A stretch of 56,177 bases of DNA, from NCBI RefSeq assembly GCF_030453725.1, contig NZ_JAKDJU010000004.1, forward strand, positions 1 through 56,177, read 5' to 3'. This DNA comes from Brevibacterium picturae. Its GTDB lineage: Bacteria > Actinomycetota > Actinomycetes > Actinomycetales > Brevibacteriaceae. Positions 37,201 to 45,030 of this stretch are shown piece after piece. Under the pieces are notes generated by a model. The model was not told where the DNA came from. It saw nothing but the letters and a program-made list of their open reading frames with translations, and did not search any database. A program made the translations under genes and the position numbers. Position 1 is the first letter of the stretch; each line of letters opens with the position of its first letter.

Positions 37201-37310
37201 AGGTGAGGGCATCATCGACCCATATCCTTCACGGCGATGCTCCCATCGAGCGGTCGAGAGGCAATGAACCGGAGCAGTCGCGAACAGATGCACAGGAGGG
37301 TGCGAAATGA
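34236..37310 (+). CDS. mnhA: Na+/H+ antiporter subunit A (MnhA/MrpA with MnhB domain)
   Basis: Largest subunit of the Mrp multisubunit cation/proton antiporter, related to NuoL of complex I. It is 1024 aa with about 20 helices. The proton-conducting antiporter domain covers about 90-480 (KSAQFPFHSWLPDAMAAATPVSAYLHAA), followed by a DUF4040-like segment. A MnhB-like domain (FWRGHNEPGGGFIAALIGSAVIGLLY) lies near 800-930, so subunits A and B are fused, and a polar tail follows. The start is ATG 34236 with GAGG at 34224-34227. It overlaps mnhC by four bases. Confidence 0.93.
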   Translation: MILTVVALGALIIVTPIITRWLGRASGWLLAVAYLGIAGIFTPTAAEVMTGATPEVTYEWIPTLGVELALRADGIGVIFTYIALIIGAIVFVYSTAYLSRGRNTSFYWLMVIFTFSMVMLVLSNDLLVLFVCWELTSLASFFLIARSGSPAQGPSLRTMLITFLGGLSLLVATGVIIAVTGTTNVHEALSSPAWSGQAPVTTLVAILIAVAAMTKSAQFPFHSWLPDAMAAATPVSAYLHAAAVVKAGIFLLLRFSPAFHATPAWNTLLIVAGLTTACIGGWFALNQYDVKKLMAYSTVSQLGLITAVIGIGSEAAIAGATLHIIAHALFKSGLFMMVGVVDHLTGTRELTRIPQLMRAAPASFIVMIVGCASMSGIPPLLGFVSKEALFTAFGDTPGAAWTGWAALLVAVGASVLTFAYCAKTVWGAFIDGKHVERARLGHGSPVMLVAAAVPILASIPLSFVLFAFDNPISQAVRAALLESTEPVHLALWHGLNAELIASVLIIVIGVIIIVNRSRVFAFFHRATLGFDGADVISGLTWALRRAGRGLGVFVKPMNSGPYLAMSLGGLALLAFSAVPVIYPELPPLQEGLWRPIDIVLLVLITTAVLVVCTSHSRLTTVVALSGIGILATVQILALGAPDVTLTQLLVEAMTIIVIMLVLQKLPRSFWKFPKRLQGARAIFAIIVGLAATVLTLALNGRRERSDLGLYYIDNAPDISGGNNIVNTILVEFRALDTLGELTVLGMAGIAIVAVMSTVKDKFIDPPAENIPEPPRRAWVSIRPRGSTAYRAVHEAWPNVIPPKLMIKVLGPLLAITSLVIFWRGHNEPGGGFIAALIGSAVIGLLYMSTAKDRAIGPPKAPLYLIGSGVGTAVATGFIGLIFAGSFLKPMHGYFLGQHFTTSMIFDLGVYLAVLGLILLSFNLLGVSDSAATPAGDDVLTNGIIHRDVELTRERADELIYGELSGPMDAIRGERPSRDRRSKAGDPDAKVRASSTHILHGDAPIERSRGNEPEQSRTDAQEGAK

Positions 37311-37639
37311 TTCTTGCCCTCACGATCGGAGTGCTCACCGCGGGCGGCGTGTATCTGATGATGCAGCGGTCCATGGTCCGAGGCGTCTTCGGACTCACGC
37401 TCATCTCCCATGCTGCGAACTTCATCCTGCTCTCCGCAGGAGTCAGCGCCTGGCGGGTCGAACCCCTGAGCAATCGCGGTGACCAGAGCCTCGCTGCCGA
37501 CCCGCTGCCGCAGGCCTTCGTGCTCACCGCCATCGTCATCACCCTGGCGGTGACGATCTTCATGCTCGCCCTGTCCGTGCTCGGCCACGACGACGATCAG
37601 AAACGAGCCCCTGAGACAGGGGAGGAACGCGAATCATGA
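37307..37639 (+). CDS. mnhC: Na+/H+ antiporter subunit C
   Basis: NuoK-like small subunit, 110 aa with three helices (GVLTAGGVYLMMQRSMVRGVFGLTLISHAANFILL is the conserved block). The ATGA overlaps with mnhA upstream and mnhD downstream show strict translational coupling and the usual A-C-D-E-F-G order. Confidence 0.95.
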   Translation: MILALTIGVLTAGGVYLMMQRSMVRGVFGLTLISHAANFILLSAGVSAWRVEPLSNRGDQSLAADPLPQAFVLTAIVITLAVTIFMLALSVLGHDDDQKRAPETGEERES

Positions 37640-39153
37640 ATCCGGCATTCCTGCTCCTGCTCATCGGTGTGCCGCTCCTGGCATCAGCCCTGAGCGTGCT
37701 CATCACCTCCCGCACCGTCGACCGCATCCTGCTGCTGGCGGCCCCGAGCTTCGTCGGCATCTCCGGCATCGTGCTGCTCTTCGTCCACCAACAGCAGCCG
37801 GTTCTCGCCCACTCCGTCGGCGGCTACGTCCCCGGGCTGGCGATCCCCTTCGTCTCCGACACTTTCACCGCCCTGATGCTGGTCCTGACCTCCCTCACAG
37901 CTGTCGTGAGCTGCATCTTCCTGATCACGACCGGTGAGGACCAGTACCGTTTCGTTCCCGCCCTGATCCTGATGATGCTCACCGGTGTCTACGGTGCACT
38001 GCTGACAGGGGATCTCTTCAACTTCTTCGTCTTCATCGAGGTTATGGTGCTGCCGGCCTACGCGCTCATCGCGGTGACCGGAACCTGGCGCCGCCTCGGC
38101 GTGGGTCGCATGTATGTCATGGTCAACCTGCTGACCTCGACGATTCTGCTCATCGGTGTCGGCTTCGTGTACGGTTCCGCCGGCACCGTGAACATTGCGA
38201 TCCTGGCCCAGATGGGAGCACCGACCGGGCAGGGAGCGCTGGCCATCGGCGTCGTCCTCTTCGCCTTGATCATCAAGGCCGGAGGCGCACCGTTCCACGG
38301 TTGGCTGGTCCGCAGCTATCCGAATACCTCGGCGGGTATGATGGCGTTGTTCTCGAGCCTCCACTCGAAGGTCGCCCTCTACGCGATCTACCGGATCTAC
38401 ACCACGATGTACGGCGAACCTGCTGCCTGGGTCAACGTCATCGTCATCATCGCCATCGCCAGCATCCTCATCGGTTCTCTGTCCGGAATCGGGCAGAACA
38501 GGGTCCGCAACGTCCTCGCCTTCCAGATGACGAGCGGCATCGGACACATTCTGCTCGGTGTGGTGCTCCTGACCTCGACGGCATTGGGCGCCGGCGCCTT
38601 CTACATGGTCCACCACATGATCACGATGTCGGGCCTTCTGCTCATCATGGGAGCGGTCGAACAGACCTACGGCAGCGGCTCGTTCAAGAAGCTGACCGGG
38701 CTGGCCGGCCGAGAGAGGTGGGCGACGATCCTGATGATCCTCGGCCTGTTCTCACTCATCGGCCTCCCACCGACCTCCGGGCTATGGGGAAAGGTCGGAT
38801 TGATCACGGCCGCCACCGGCAGCGGAGACACGCTGGGCTGGTGGCTGGTCGCGGCGATCGTGATCGGCGCCCTCATCAGTCTGCTCGCCCTTCAGCGCAT
38901 GTGGCGCAACACCTTCTGGGGGCCGCCGATGCAGTCCTACCGGCCCGATTCGGCTGAGACCGGCCGCGCCCCGGCTGAGTCCATTCCACAGAGCGTCCGG
39001 ATTCCGTCACGACTGCTCATTCCGGGAACCATCATGATCGGAGTGTCCGTGGCCATCTTCGCCTACCCGGAGCCGCTGCTCGACATCACCGCCCGCGCCG
39101 CAGCCGGGCTGCTCGACCACGGCGCCTACATCGAGGCGGTGACGACGCCATGA
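37636..39153 (+). CDS. mnhD: Na+/H+ antiporter subunit D
   Basis: NuoM/N-like antiporter subunit of 505 aa with about 14 helices. The conserved proton-antiporter region includes LFNFFVFIEVMVLPAYALIA, with its glutamate in helix 5, and KAGGAPFHGWLVRSYPNTSAGMMALFSSLHSKVALYA. It starts inside the end of mnhC (ATGA) and overlaps mnhE by four bases. Confidence 0.95.
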   Translation: MNPAFLLLLIGVPLLASALSVLITSRTVDRILLLAAPSFVGISGIVLLFVHQQQPVLAHSVGGYVPGLAIPFVSDTFTALMLVLTSLTAVVSCIFLITTGEDQYRFVPALILMMLTGVYGALLTGDLFNFFVFIEVMVLPAYALIAVTGTWRRLGVGRMYVMVNLLTSTILLIGVGFVYGSAGTVNIAILAQMGAPTGQGALAIGVVLFALIIKAGGAPFHGWLVRSYPNTSAGMMALFSSLHSKVALYAIYRIYTTMYGEPAAWVNVIVIIAIASILIGSLSGIGQNRVRNVLAFQMTSGIGHILLGVVLLTSTALGAGAFYMVHHMITMSGLLLIMGAVEQTYGSGSFKKLTGLAGRERWATILMILGLFSLIGLPPTSGLWGKVGLITAATGSGDTLGWWLVAAIVIGALISLLALQRMWRNTFWGPPMQSYRPDSAETGRAPAESIPQSVRIPSRLLIPGTIMIGVSVAIFAYPEPLLDITARAAAGLLDHGAYIEAVTTP

Positions 39154-39551
39154 TGCGCCTCATCCACGGCATCTCCTACCTCGCCTATATCTGGTGGGCG
39201 ATCGTCACCGGATCGGCCACGGTCGTGTCCCGTCTGTTCCTGCCGGGCAGGCTGTACGCTCAGCCGATGATCGTCGAGGTCCCGCTGAGGTGCGTCACCG
39301 ACCTCGAGGTGACCCTGTTCGCCTCGTCGATCACGATCACACCCGGCACACTCGTTGCGGCCATCGCCGCAGGCACCTCCACACAGCCACCGGTGCTCTT
39401 CGTCCACGCCCTGTTCGAAGATTCGGAGGTTTCCGCGCTGGAGGGACTCTACGACATGGAGTCACGTCTGCTCGCGATGACCCGGGGGCGGGCTCCCACG
39501 GGTGCCGCAAACACCGTCATCGAGGTCGAACAGGAGGAAGGACGCCCATGA
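39150..39551 (+). CDS. mnhE: Na+/H+ antiporter subunit E
   Basis: 133 aa. It has an N-terminal hydrophobic region and the conserved cytoplasmic part VEVPLRCVTDLEVTLFASSITITPGTLVAAI with the ITLTPGT-like motif of MnhE. It overlaps mnhD and mnhF by four bases each. Confidence 0.9.
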   Translation: MMRLIHGISYLAYIWWAIVTGSATVVSRLFLPGRLYAQPMIVEVPLRCVTDLEVTLFASSITITPGTLVAAIAAGTSTQPPVLFVHALFEDSEVSALEGLYDMESRLLAMTRGRAPTGAANTVIEVEQEEGRP

Positions 39552-39808
39552 GCATCGTCGTCAGCATCTGCAGCATCATCCTCGCCGCGGCCGTCATCGT
39601 GGGTCTGGTGCGAGTCCTCACGGCCAAGGACCTGGGGTCGCGGGCGATCGTCAGCGATCTCATGTACTTCTCCGCCATCGCCATGCTCACGATGTTCGGA
39701 ATCATCGTGTCCTCGTCGATCGTCCTCGACGCGATCTTCCTGTCGTCCATGGTCGGCATTCTCGCCACCATCGCACTGTCGAGGATCCTCACCAGGGGGT
39801 TGCGTTGA
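39548..39808 (+). CDS. mnhF: Na+/H+ antiporter subunit F
   Basis: 86-aa three-helix subunit. The start ATG at 39548 lies within the mnhE stop (ATGA). LVRVLTAKDLGSRAIVSDLMYFSAIAML matches the conserved loop between helices 1 and 2. It ends at 39808 in a TGATG junction with mnhG. Confidence 0.9.
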   Translation: MSIVVSICSIILAAAVIVGLVRVLTAKDLGSRAIVSDLMYFSAIAMLTMFGIIVSSSIVLDAIFLSSMVGILATIALSRILTRGLR

Positions 39809-40221
39809 TGAATGATGCTGTGGCGATCACCCTGGTCGGTGTCTTCGGAATCGTCGGGTCTCTGCTCATGCTGTTCTCCGCGATCGCAATGTTCCGCGTT
39901 CGTGATGCACTGTCCCGGATCAATGTCTTCTCACCGGCCACCGGCCTCGGAATGCCTCTGATCGTGGCGGCAGCCTACGTCTATGACCTCCATGCGGAGG
40001 GATTCAGGTGGGGCTCACTGCTCATGGCCGTCGTGGCTGTGGCGTGCCTGATCATCGTCTCGTCCGTGGGCAGCAACACGCTCGCGCGTGCCAGCGTTCT
40101 GTCCGGACAGCCCGTCTACCGCAAGACCGTGCCCAATCGGCTGGCGTCGCCGCCGGCAGAAGTCGTCGACGAGGACCCCGATGCACCGGAGGAGCCCGAG
40201 GAGACCCCAGACAGGAGCTAA
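39808..40221 (+). CDS. mnhG: Na+/H+ antiporter subunit G
   Basis: 137 aa. Three helices carry the MFRVRDALSRINVFSPATGLGMPLI block of MnhG (equivalent to R-x-P-D-...-R-L-H-A-x-T/S), and an acidic, Pro-rich tail ends the protein. The ATG shares its A with the mnhF stop (TGATG). The last codon overlaps the convergent alkB stop by 4 bases, so there is no room for a terminator. Confidence 0.9.
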   Translation: MNDAVAITLVGVFGIVGSLLMLFSAIAMFRVRDALSRINVFSPATGLGMPLIVAAAYVYDLHAEGFRWGSLLMAVVAVACLIIVSSVGSNTLARASVLSGQPVYRKTVPNRLASPPAEVVDEDPDAPEEPEETPDRS

Positions 40222-40940
40222 TCCCTGCCGGTGGTGCGCATCGTGATGTTGATCCTGCCCCCGCCGAGGTGGTCCAGTCGCCCGTGCTCCGGTGCCGTGG
40301 CCTCATGGATCTTCGTCACCCCGTGATAGGCAAAGCGGGCGGGCCCACCGAAGACGAAGGCATCGCCTGAGGCCAGGCGAATGTCCTCAAAGGGCCTGTT
40401 GCGGTTGACGGTGTTGCCGAAGCGGAAGACACATGTGTCACCCAGGGAGAGTGACACGACGGGAGCCGGATCGAACTCGTCCTTGTCCTGGTGCATGCCC
40501 ATCTTCGCCCGGGCGTCGTAGTAGTTGACCAGTGCCACGTCGGGGCAGTAGGCCTCGGGCACGAGACCCCACAGACTCGGGGCGGCTTCGGGGAAGTCTG
40601 GATCCTCGGTGACCACCTCGGCGGCAGAGGAGACGACCTGGCGACCCAGGCGAGTCATCCAGTCCGGAAACGAGAGCACTCGCTCGCCATTGACATCGCG
40701 AGCGTGGCGGTCGTAGCGGCCCGGCTGCCAATGCCAGCCGAGGCCGATGGTGCTCACACTCATCGGATGCCCCGCGATTGACGTCGCATGTGCCGGCACC
40801 GGTCCCGACTGCCATTTCGCGTACTGCCTGATGATCCAGGCTTGTGCCGCCTCGTCGAGGAATCTGGGGAGCCAGACCGCCCCCGGTGCGATGACACGGG
40901 GACGGCGGTCGAAGGCCTCGTCGGCGAACAGTGACTCCAT
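40218..40940 (-). CDS. alkB: Alpha-ketoglutarate-dependent dioxygenase AlkB
   Basis: Oxidatively removes methyl groups from 1-methyladenine and 3-methylcytosine. It is 240 aa. The Fe(II) ligands are His150-x-Asp152 (MGMHQDKDE) and His206 (FAYHGV). The 2-oxoglutarate arginines are in GRINITMR (Arg229 and Arg235, the family RxNxTxR). It is transcribed with the upstream oxidoreductase gene, 17 bases apart. Together with the Ada-AlkA protein at the end, the window contains two alkylation-repair enzymes. Confidence 0.93.
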   Translation of the reverse strand: MESLFADEAFDRRPRVIAPGAVWLPRFLDEAAQAWIIRQYAKWQSGPVPAHATSIAGHPMSVSTIGLGWHWQPGRYDRHARDVNGERVLSFPDWMTRLGRQVVSSAAEVVTEDPDFPEAAPSLWGLVPEAYCPDVALVNYYDARAKMGMHQDKDEFDPAPVVSLSLGDTCVFRFGNTVNRNRPFEDIRLASGDAFVFGGPARFAYHGVTKIHEATAPEHGRLDHLGGGRINITMRTTGRD

Positions 40941-40957
40941 GACGGGTGGAGCAGAAC

Positions 40958-42166
40958 TCAGAGTTCCGTGAGTTCGATGGACTCATCCTGCAGGCGTGCG
41001 GCGGACACGCTCGTGCCGATGAGTGCGCGCAGTTCGTCCCCGACGTCCCAGATGTTGACGTTCATCGCCGCGGTGACTGTTCCGCCGCGTGTCCAGAACA
41101 CGATGAATTCGCCGCTCGCCTTGTCGCCGCGGATGACGACGTCGTCGTCACTGAGGCCGTGGCCGACGTACTCCATGCCGAGATCGTACTGGTCGGTGTA
41201 GAAGTAGGGTTCCCAGTCGTATTCCCTGTCCCCACCGGTGATGGTTGTTGCTGCGACTTCGGCTTGGCGCACGGCATTGTCCCAGTGTTCGACACGCAAT
41301 CGCTGGTTGAGCAGGGTGTTCTGGGCTGCGGCGATGTCGCCGATGGCGAGGATATTGGGGTCGCTCGAGCGCATGTGCGCATCGACGATGACGCCGTCAT
41401 CGGTGTCCAGACCGGCGGAAACGGCAAGGTCGATGGTGGGGTCCGCACCGATTCCCACGACGACGAGATCGGCAGGCAGGTCTCCGGCACTGGTCGTCAC
41501 GGATTCGACGGCCTTCGTTCCGGAGAATCCGGTCGTATCCGCATCGGTGACGAACTCGACCCCGTTGGCCCGGTGCAGGTCTTCGAAGTGCTGACCGATT
41601 TCCGTTCCGAGAACAGACTTCAGCGGGGGAGACGACCGCAGGACGACCGTGACATCACAGCCGGCGTTCTGGGCCGCCGCCGCGACTTCGAGCCCGATCC
41701 AGCCGCCGCCGATGATGACGACCTTGTTGCCCTGGCCGAACTGCGAACGGATGGCAACAGCATCACCGGCATCGCGAAGGGTGTGGATATTGCCCAGATC
41801 AGCCCCCGCCACGTCCAAGGTTCGCGGAGTGGACCCGGTGGCCAGGATGACCTGTCCGTAGGAAATGGTCTCTCCATCGTCGAGAGTGATGCTCTGCCTC
41901 TTCGGGTCCAGTTCGGTCACGCCGGTGCCGAAGAATGTGGTCACATCGTGGGCGGGATACCAGTCCTCACCGCGCAGTGCCGACTCTTCGGGATCGGAAC
42001 CTTCGAGCATGACCTTCTTGGACAGATCAGGACGGTAATAGGGCGCTGCCGGATCGGCACCGATGAGAGCGATCGATGCAGTGTAGCCGCCGTCTCGCAG
42101 AGCCTCGACTGCGGTTCCGCCGCCGATTCCGGTGCCGATGATGACAGTTCCGAACTCCTGGGCCAT
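40958..42166 (-). CDS. NAD(P)/FAD-dependent oxidoreductase (ferredoxin/rubredoxin reductase-like)
   Basis: 402 aa with two dinucleotide-binding motifs: GTGIGGGTAVEALR at the N-terminus for FAD and IIGGGWIGLEVA near 160 for NAD(P)H. The ILAIGDIAA motif comes later, followed by a C-terminal reductase domain. The pattern matches the ferredoxin- or rubredoxin-reductase family that feeds oxygenases. The electron acceptor is not evident; no ferredoxin lies nearby. AAAGGAC precedes the ATG. Confidence 0.88.
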   Translation of the reverse strand: MAQEFGTVIIGTGIGGGTAVEALRDGGYTASIALIGADPAAPYYRPDLSKKVMLEGSDPEESALRGEDWYPAHDVTTFFGTGVTELDPKRQSITLDDGETISYGQVILATGSTPRTLDVAGADLGNIHTLRDAGDAVAIRSQFGQGNKVVIIGGGWIGLEVAAAAQNAGCDVTVVLRSSPPLKSVLGTEIGQHFEDLHRANGVEFVTDADTTGFSGTKAVESVTTSAGDLPADLVVVGIGADPTIDLAVSAGLDTDDGVIVDAHMRSSDPNILAIGDIAAAQNTLLNQRLRVEHWDNAVRQAEVAATTITGGDREYDWEPYFYTDQYDLGMEYVGHGLSDDDVVIRGDKASGEFIVFWTRGGTVTAAMNVNIWDVGDELRALIGTSVSAARLQDESIELTEL

Positions 42167-42264
42167 TGCCTGTCCTTTCGCGAGGAGATTTCTTCCACCT
42201 TGTACCGGCTCTCCCGGAGAGTCAACCGATCACGTTGAAGGGCTCGCGCTGGTGGGGCACCGTT

Positions 42265-42294
42265 TTGTGCAGCACGGGACCTTCGGCGTAAAGT
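42265..42294 (+). promoter_or_regulatory. tRNA-Ala promoter
   Basis: TTGTGC (42265-42270), an 18-base spacer and TAAAGT (42289-42294) lie about 10 bases before the tRNA. Confidence 0.55.
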
Positions 42295-42304
42295 GATGAG
42301 GGAA

Positions 42305-42377
42305 GGGGCTTTAGCTCAGTTGGTAGAGCGTTTCGTTCGCAATGAAAAGGTCAGGGGTTCGATTCCCCTAAGCTCCA
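42305..42377 (+). tRNA. tRNA-Ala (CGC)
   Basis: A full 73-base cloverleaf. The acceptor GGGGCTT pairs with AAGCTCC and contains the G3-U70 wobble that identifies tRNA-Ala. The D arm is GCTC/GAGC. The anticodon stem TTTCG/TGAAA holds the loop TTCGCAA with anticodon CGC at 42338-42340, which reads GCG. The T arm AGGGG-TTCGATT-CCCCT follows. CCA is not encoded. Confidence 0.97.
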
Positions 42378-42393
42378 CAGAGGTGATTTCGAC

Positions 42394-42762
42394 ATGAACT
42401 GGCAGACATTGACCATGACTGGTCTTCTGGGTGCCGCCGGTATCACTCACTTCCTCCGACCACAGACCTTCGACTCGATCGTTCCGCCCCGACTGGGCGA
42501 TCCACGATTCCTCACCTACGCCAGTGGTGCCGCCGAACTCGGATGCGCGACTCTGCTCGCGCTGCCACCCACACGCCGACTCGGCGGCCTTGCCGCCACG
42601 GCACTCATGATCGCGGTCTACCCTGCCAACATCTACACGGTGCAGAAGCACTGGCGCAGACCGCGAGCCCGCGCCATCGCCCTGGCGCGTCTGCCGCTGC
42701 AGGTCCCACTCGTGTGGATGTCGTGGAACATCGCCGACGATCGGTCCGGAGCCTCACGCTGA
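42394..42762 (+). CDS. DoxX family membrane protein
   Basis: 122 aa with about four helices. The HFLRPQTFDSIVPPRLGDPR and SGAAELGCATLL segments are typical of small DoxX-like proteins of actinobacteria. It begins 17 bases after the tRNA, with AGAGGTGA as ribosome-binding site, so it may be read through from the tRNA promoter. The function is unknown. The 3' end overlaps the convergent helR gene by 9 bases. Confidence 0.8.
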   Translation: MNWQTLTMTGLLGAAGITHFLRPQTFDSIVPPRLGDPRFLTYASGAAELGCATLLALPPTRRLGGLAATALMIAVYPANIYTVQKHWRRPRARAIALARLPLQVPLVWMSWNIADDRSGASR

Positions 42763-44910
42763 CGACTTGCCCGTCGCGATGACCAGCTCCGCGGTGGCGC
42801 GGGTCATCGACACATAGCGGTCCACCCCGGCTTGCACGCCGGTGCCGAAGCTCTCCGGGTCAACGAGGATCACCAGGTCGAACTCGAGTCCCTTGACCGC
42901 AGCCGGGGCCAGGACCCTGACCCGATCACTCGCTGTGAGACTCCACGAGTCCGGTGACACGGTGATCACGCACACGATTCCCTCGTCGTGGTCGGCCAGC
43001 CAGGCATTGACCAACGAGGGGACCTCGTTCACCGAGGAATGTGCGACCGGAGCCCCCGATTCTCGGACGGATTGGGGAACATTGGCGTGGGGGAGCACGC
43101 TGCGGATCACCGGCTCCGCCTCGGCCATCACCTCGGCGGGGGTGCGGTAGTTGATGCTCAGGTGAACCTGGGTGATGTCGAGATGGAAGTCGTGCAGCCG
43201 TTCGTCCCAGGTCTGGGCGAACCCATGCCGGGACTGCGCCCGGTCACCGACGATGGTGACGCTCCGCGACGGGCACCGGGCGAAGAGCATATGCCACAGA
43301 GAGTCGGTGAGTTCCTGCGCCTCGTCGACGATGATGTGGCCGAACGGTCCGGCCAGACGGTCAGGTGCGACTGCCTCCCGTCCGGTCGGATCGTCCAGTG
43401 CACCGGTCATATCATCACCCCTGAGCATCGTCATGGGCATCAGTTCGCTGTCATCAGCGGCGATGAGATCCTCGATGACGTCGGCCATGCGATCCTGTTG
43501 CGCAGCGGCTTCCGACTCGGAACGCCGTCTCGTTTTCAGATCGGTCGGGTCGCCGATGCGGCGTCTGGCCGCGTCGAGGAGCGGGACATCGGATTGCGTC
43601 CACGCCCTGGCCTCGGCGCGCTGTAGACACGCCACCTCGGCTTCGCTCAGGTTCGGTGCCGCCAAAGACAGGTAGGCGGGGACGCTGAACAGGTCTCCCA
43701 CAATGTCCGAGGGGTCAAGGATTGGCCAGGCGGCAGTGAGGTTGCCTCGCAGCTCGGGATCCTGACTGAGGAAGCGGCGGACCTCGTCCGGTTCCGCGTC
43801 CTCGACGGCGTCGATGACGATCTCCGTGAGGATTCCCAGCAGTTCGTCCCAGACCTGGTCGCGCGCCGTGTTGTGCTCGACGTCGGAGTCGACCGAGGCG
43901 AATGCGGCCGACCATTCTCTCGGCCCGACCATGATTTCGCCCCACAAGGTGTCGACGGCGACGGGCGCTGTCGGCGGTTCTTCGTAGATGCTCACTGCTC
44001 GTGCGATCACTGCGTCGGGCTCTAGGATTCCCTGGAGGCGAGCGCTGTCCTCGTCCTCGATTTCGGTGGCGGTCTCCGGAACCAGATCATCGAGCGTGCA
44101 CAGTCGGACACCGTCCTCGCCGAGACGGGGCAGCACGTCATCGACATAGGACAGAAATGCCGGGTTGGGGCCGACGAAGAGCAGCCCTCCACCGCTGGAG
44201 ATGCGAGGCTCGGAATAGAGGAGGTAGGCGGCACGATGCAGGGCGACCACGGTCTTGCCGGTGCCCGGCCCGCCGTCGACGACCAGCGGCCCGGTGGCAG
44301 GAGCTCGGATGATCGAGTCCTGGTCGGCTTGGATGGTGGAGAGAACATCATGCATCTTCTCCGAACGGCTCGTGCCCAGAGAGGCGATGAACGCGGCCTG
44401 GTCGTCCAGGGACGTGGTGTCGTCGACCGTCGCCGAGGTGAATCCCTCGTCCCAGTAGTCCGTGATCCGACCGTTCGACCAGCGATAGCGGCGACGTGAG
44501 GACAAGCCCATGGGAGAAGCGAGTGTGGCGGCGAAGAACGGCTCGGCCAGGGGAGCCCGCCAATCGATGAGCAGGGTGTCTCCATAATCGTCGCGCAGTC
44601 CCATTCGGCCGATGTAGACGATCTCACCCGAGTCGGCGAAGATCATTCGGCCCAGGCACATGTCGAGGCCGAAACGACGCAGCAGAGTCAGTTCGGAGGT
44701 CAGCCTGTGGATGGCACTATCACGCTCGAGCGCGGCCTCGCCTGATCCTCCCGGCGAGCGCCGCAGCTGGTCGAGCCGAGAGTCGATTGCGGCGAGTTCA
44801 CGGTCCAGCCGTGCGGCGATGGCGGCGAAGTGGCGGTCGTCGTCGGCGATGAGATTCGGGTCGGTCTTGGCCCAGAGCCGGGAGGGCAGATCAAAAGTGG
44901 TGTCAGGCAA
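42754..44910 (-). CDS. helR: RNA polymerase recycling motor HelR (rifamycin tolerance)
   Basis: UvrD-like ATPase of the HelD/HelR group that dislodges RNA polymerase and, in Streptomyces, rifamycin from it. It is 718 aa. The coiled N-terminal secondary-channel arm is seen in about 15-65 (FAAIAARLDRELAAIDSRLDQLRR). Walker A GGPGTGKT is near 210, the Walker B-like IIVDEAQE further on, and VSMTRA near the end. The start is TTG 44910: GGAG lies 5 bases upstream and the mature opening MPDTTFDLPSRL resembles known HelR. An upstream frame to 45213 is an artefact spanning the RAE. The RAE at 44973-44991 is upstream. Confidence 0.92.
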   Translation of the reverse strand: MPDTTFDLPSRLWAKTDPNLIADDDRHFAAIAARLDRELAAIDSRLDQLRRSPGGSGEAALERDSAIHRLTSELTLLRRFGLDMCLGRMIFADSGEIVYIGRMGLRDDYGDTLLIDWRAPLAEPFFAATLASPMGLSSRRRYRWSNGRITDYWDEGFTSATVDDTTSLDDQAAFIASLGTSRSEKMHDVLSTIQADQDSIIRAPATGPLVVDGGPGTGKTVVALHRAAYLLYSEPRISSGGGLLFVGPNPAFLSYVDDVLPRLGEDGVRLCTLDDLVPETATEIEDEDSARLQGILEPDAVIARAVSIYEEPPTAPVAVDTLWGEIMVGPREWSAAFASVDSDVEHNTARDQVWDELLGILTEIVIDAVEDAEPDEVRRFLSQDPELRGNLTAAWPILDPSDIVGDLFSVPAYLSLAAPNLSEAEVACLQRAEARAWTQSDVPLLDAARRRIGDPTDLKTRRRSESEAAAQQDRMADVIEDLIAADDSELMPMTMLRGDDMTGALDDPTGREAVAPDRLAGPFGHIIVDEAQELTDSLWHMLFARCPSRSVTIVGDRAQSRHGFAQTWDERLHDFHLDITQVHLSINYRTPAEVMAEAEPVIRSVLPHANVPQSVRESGAPVAHSSVNEVPSLVNAWLADHDEGIVCVITVSPDSWSLTASDRVRVLAPAAVKGLEFDLVILVDPESFGTGVQAGVDRYVSMTRATAELVIATGKSSA

Positions 44911-44972
44911 GGGGACTCCATGGTCGGAACAGACGATCGGAACAGTGAAAGCACCATTGTTCACCCCGACCA

Positions 44973-44991
44973 GGGCCTTGCGGCAAGGCCC
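44973..44991 (-). promoter_or_regulatory. Rifamycin-associated element (RAE) upstream of helR
   Basis: GGGCCTTGCGGCAAGGCCC is a perfect 19-bp inverted repeat, extending to 23 bp (44971-44993). It matches, as I recall, the RAE that controls rifamycin-inducible genes in actinobacteria (GGGGCTTGCGGCAAG-type core). It lies 63 bases before the TTG start. An AT-rich candidate -10 region (TTATCAGAATATG on the minus strand, 45001-45013) sits just upstream of the RAE. Confidence 0.8.
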
Positions 44992-45030
44992 TGTCCGTGG
45001 CATATTCTGATAACGGCAGGGGCATCGATT

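Noticed and set aside
40946..42238. 430-codon plus-strand frame opposite the flavin reductase gene
   Set aside because: The minus strand has two dinucleotide-binding motifs and a ribosome-binding site; the plus frame has none.
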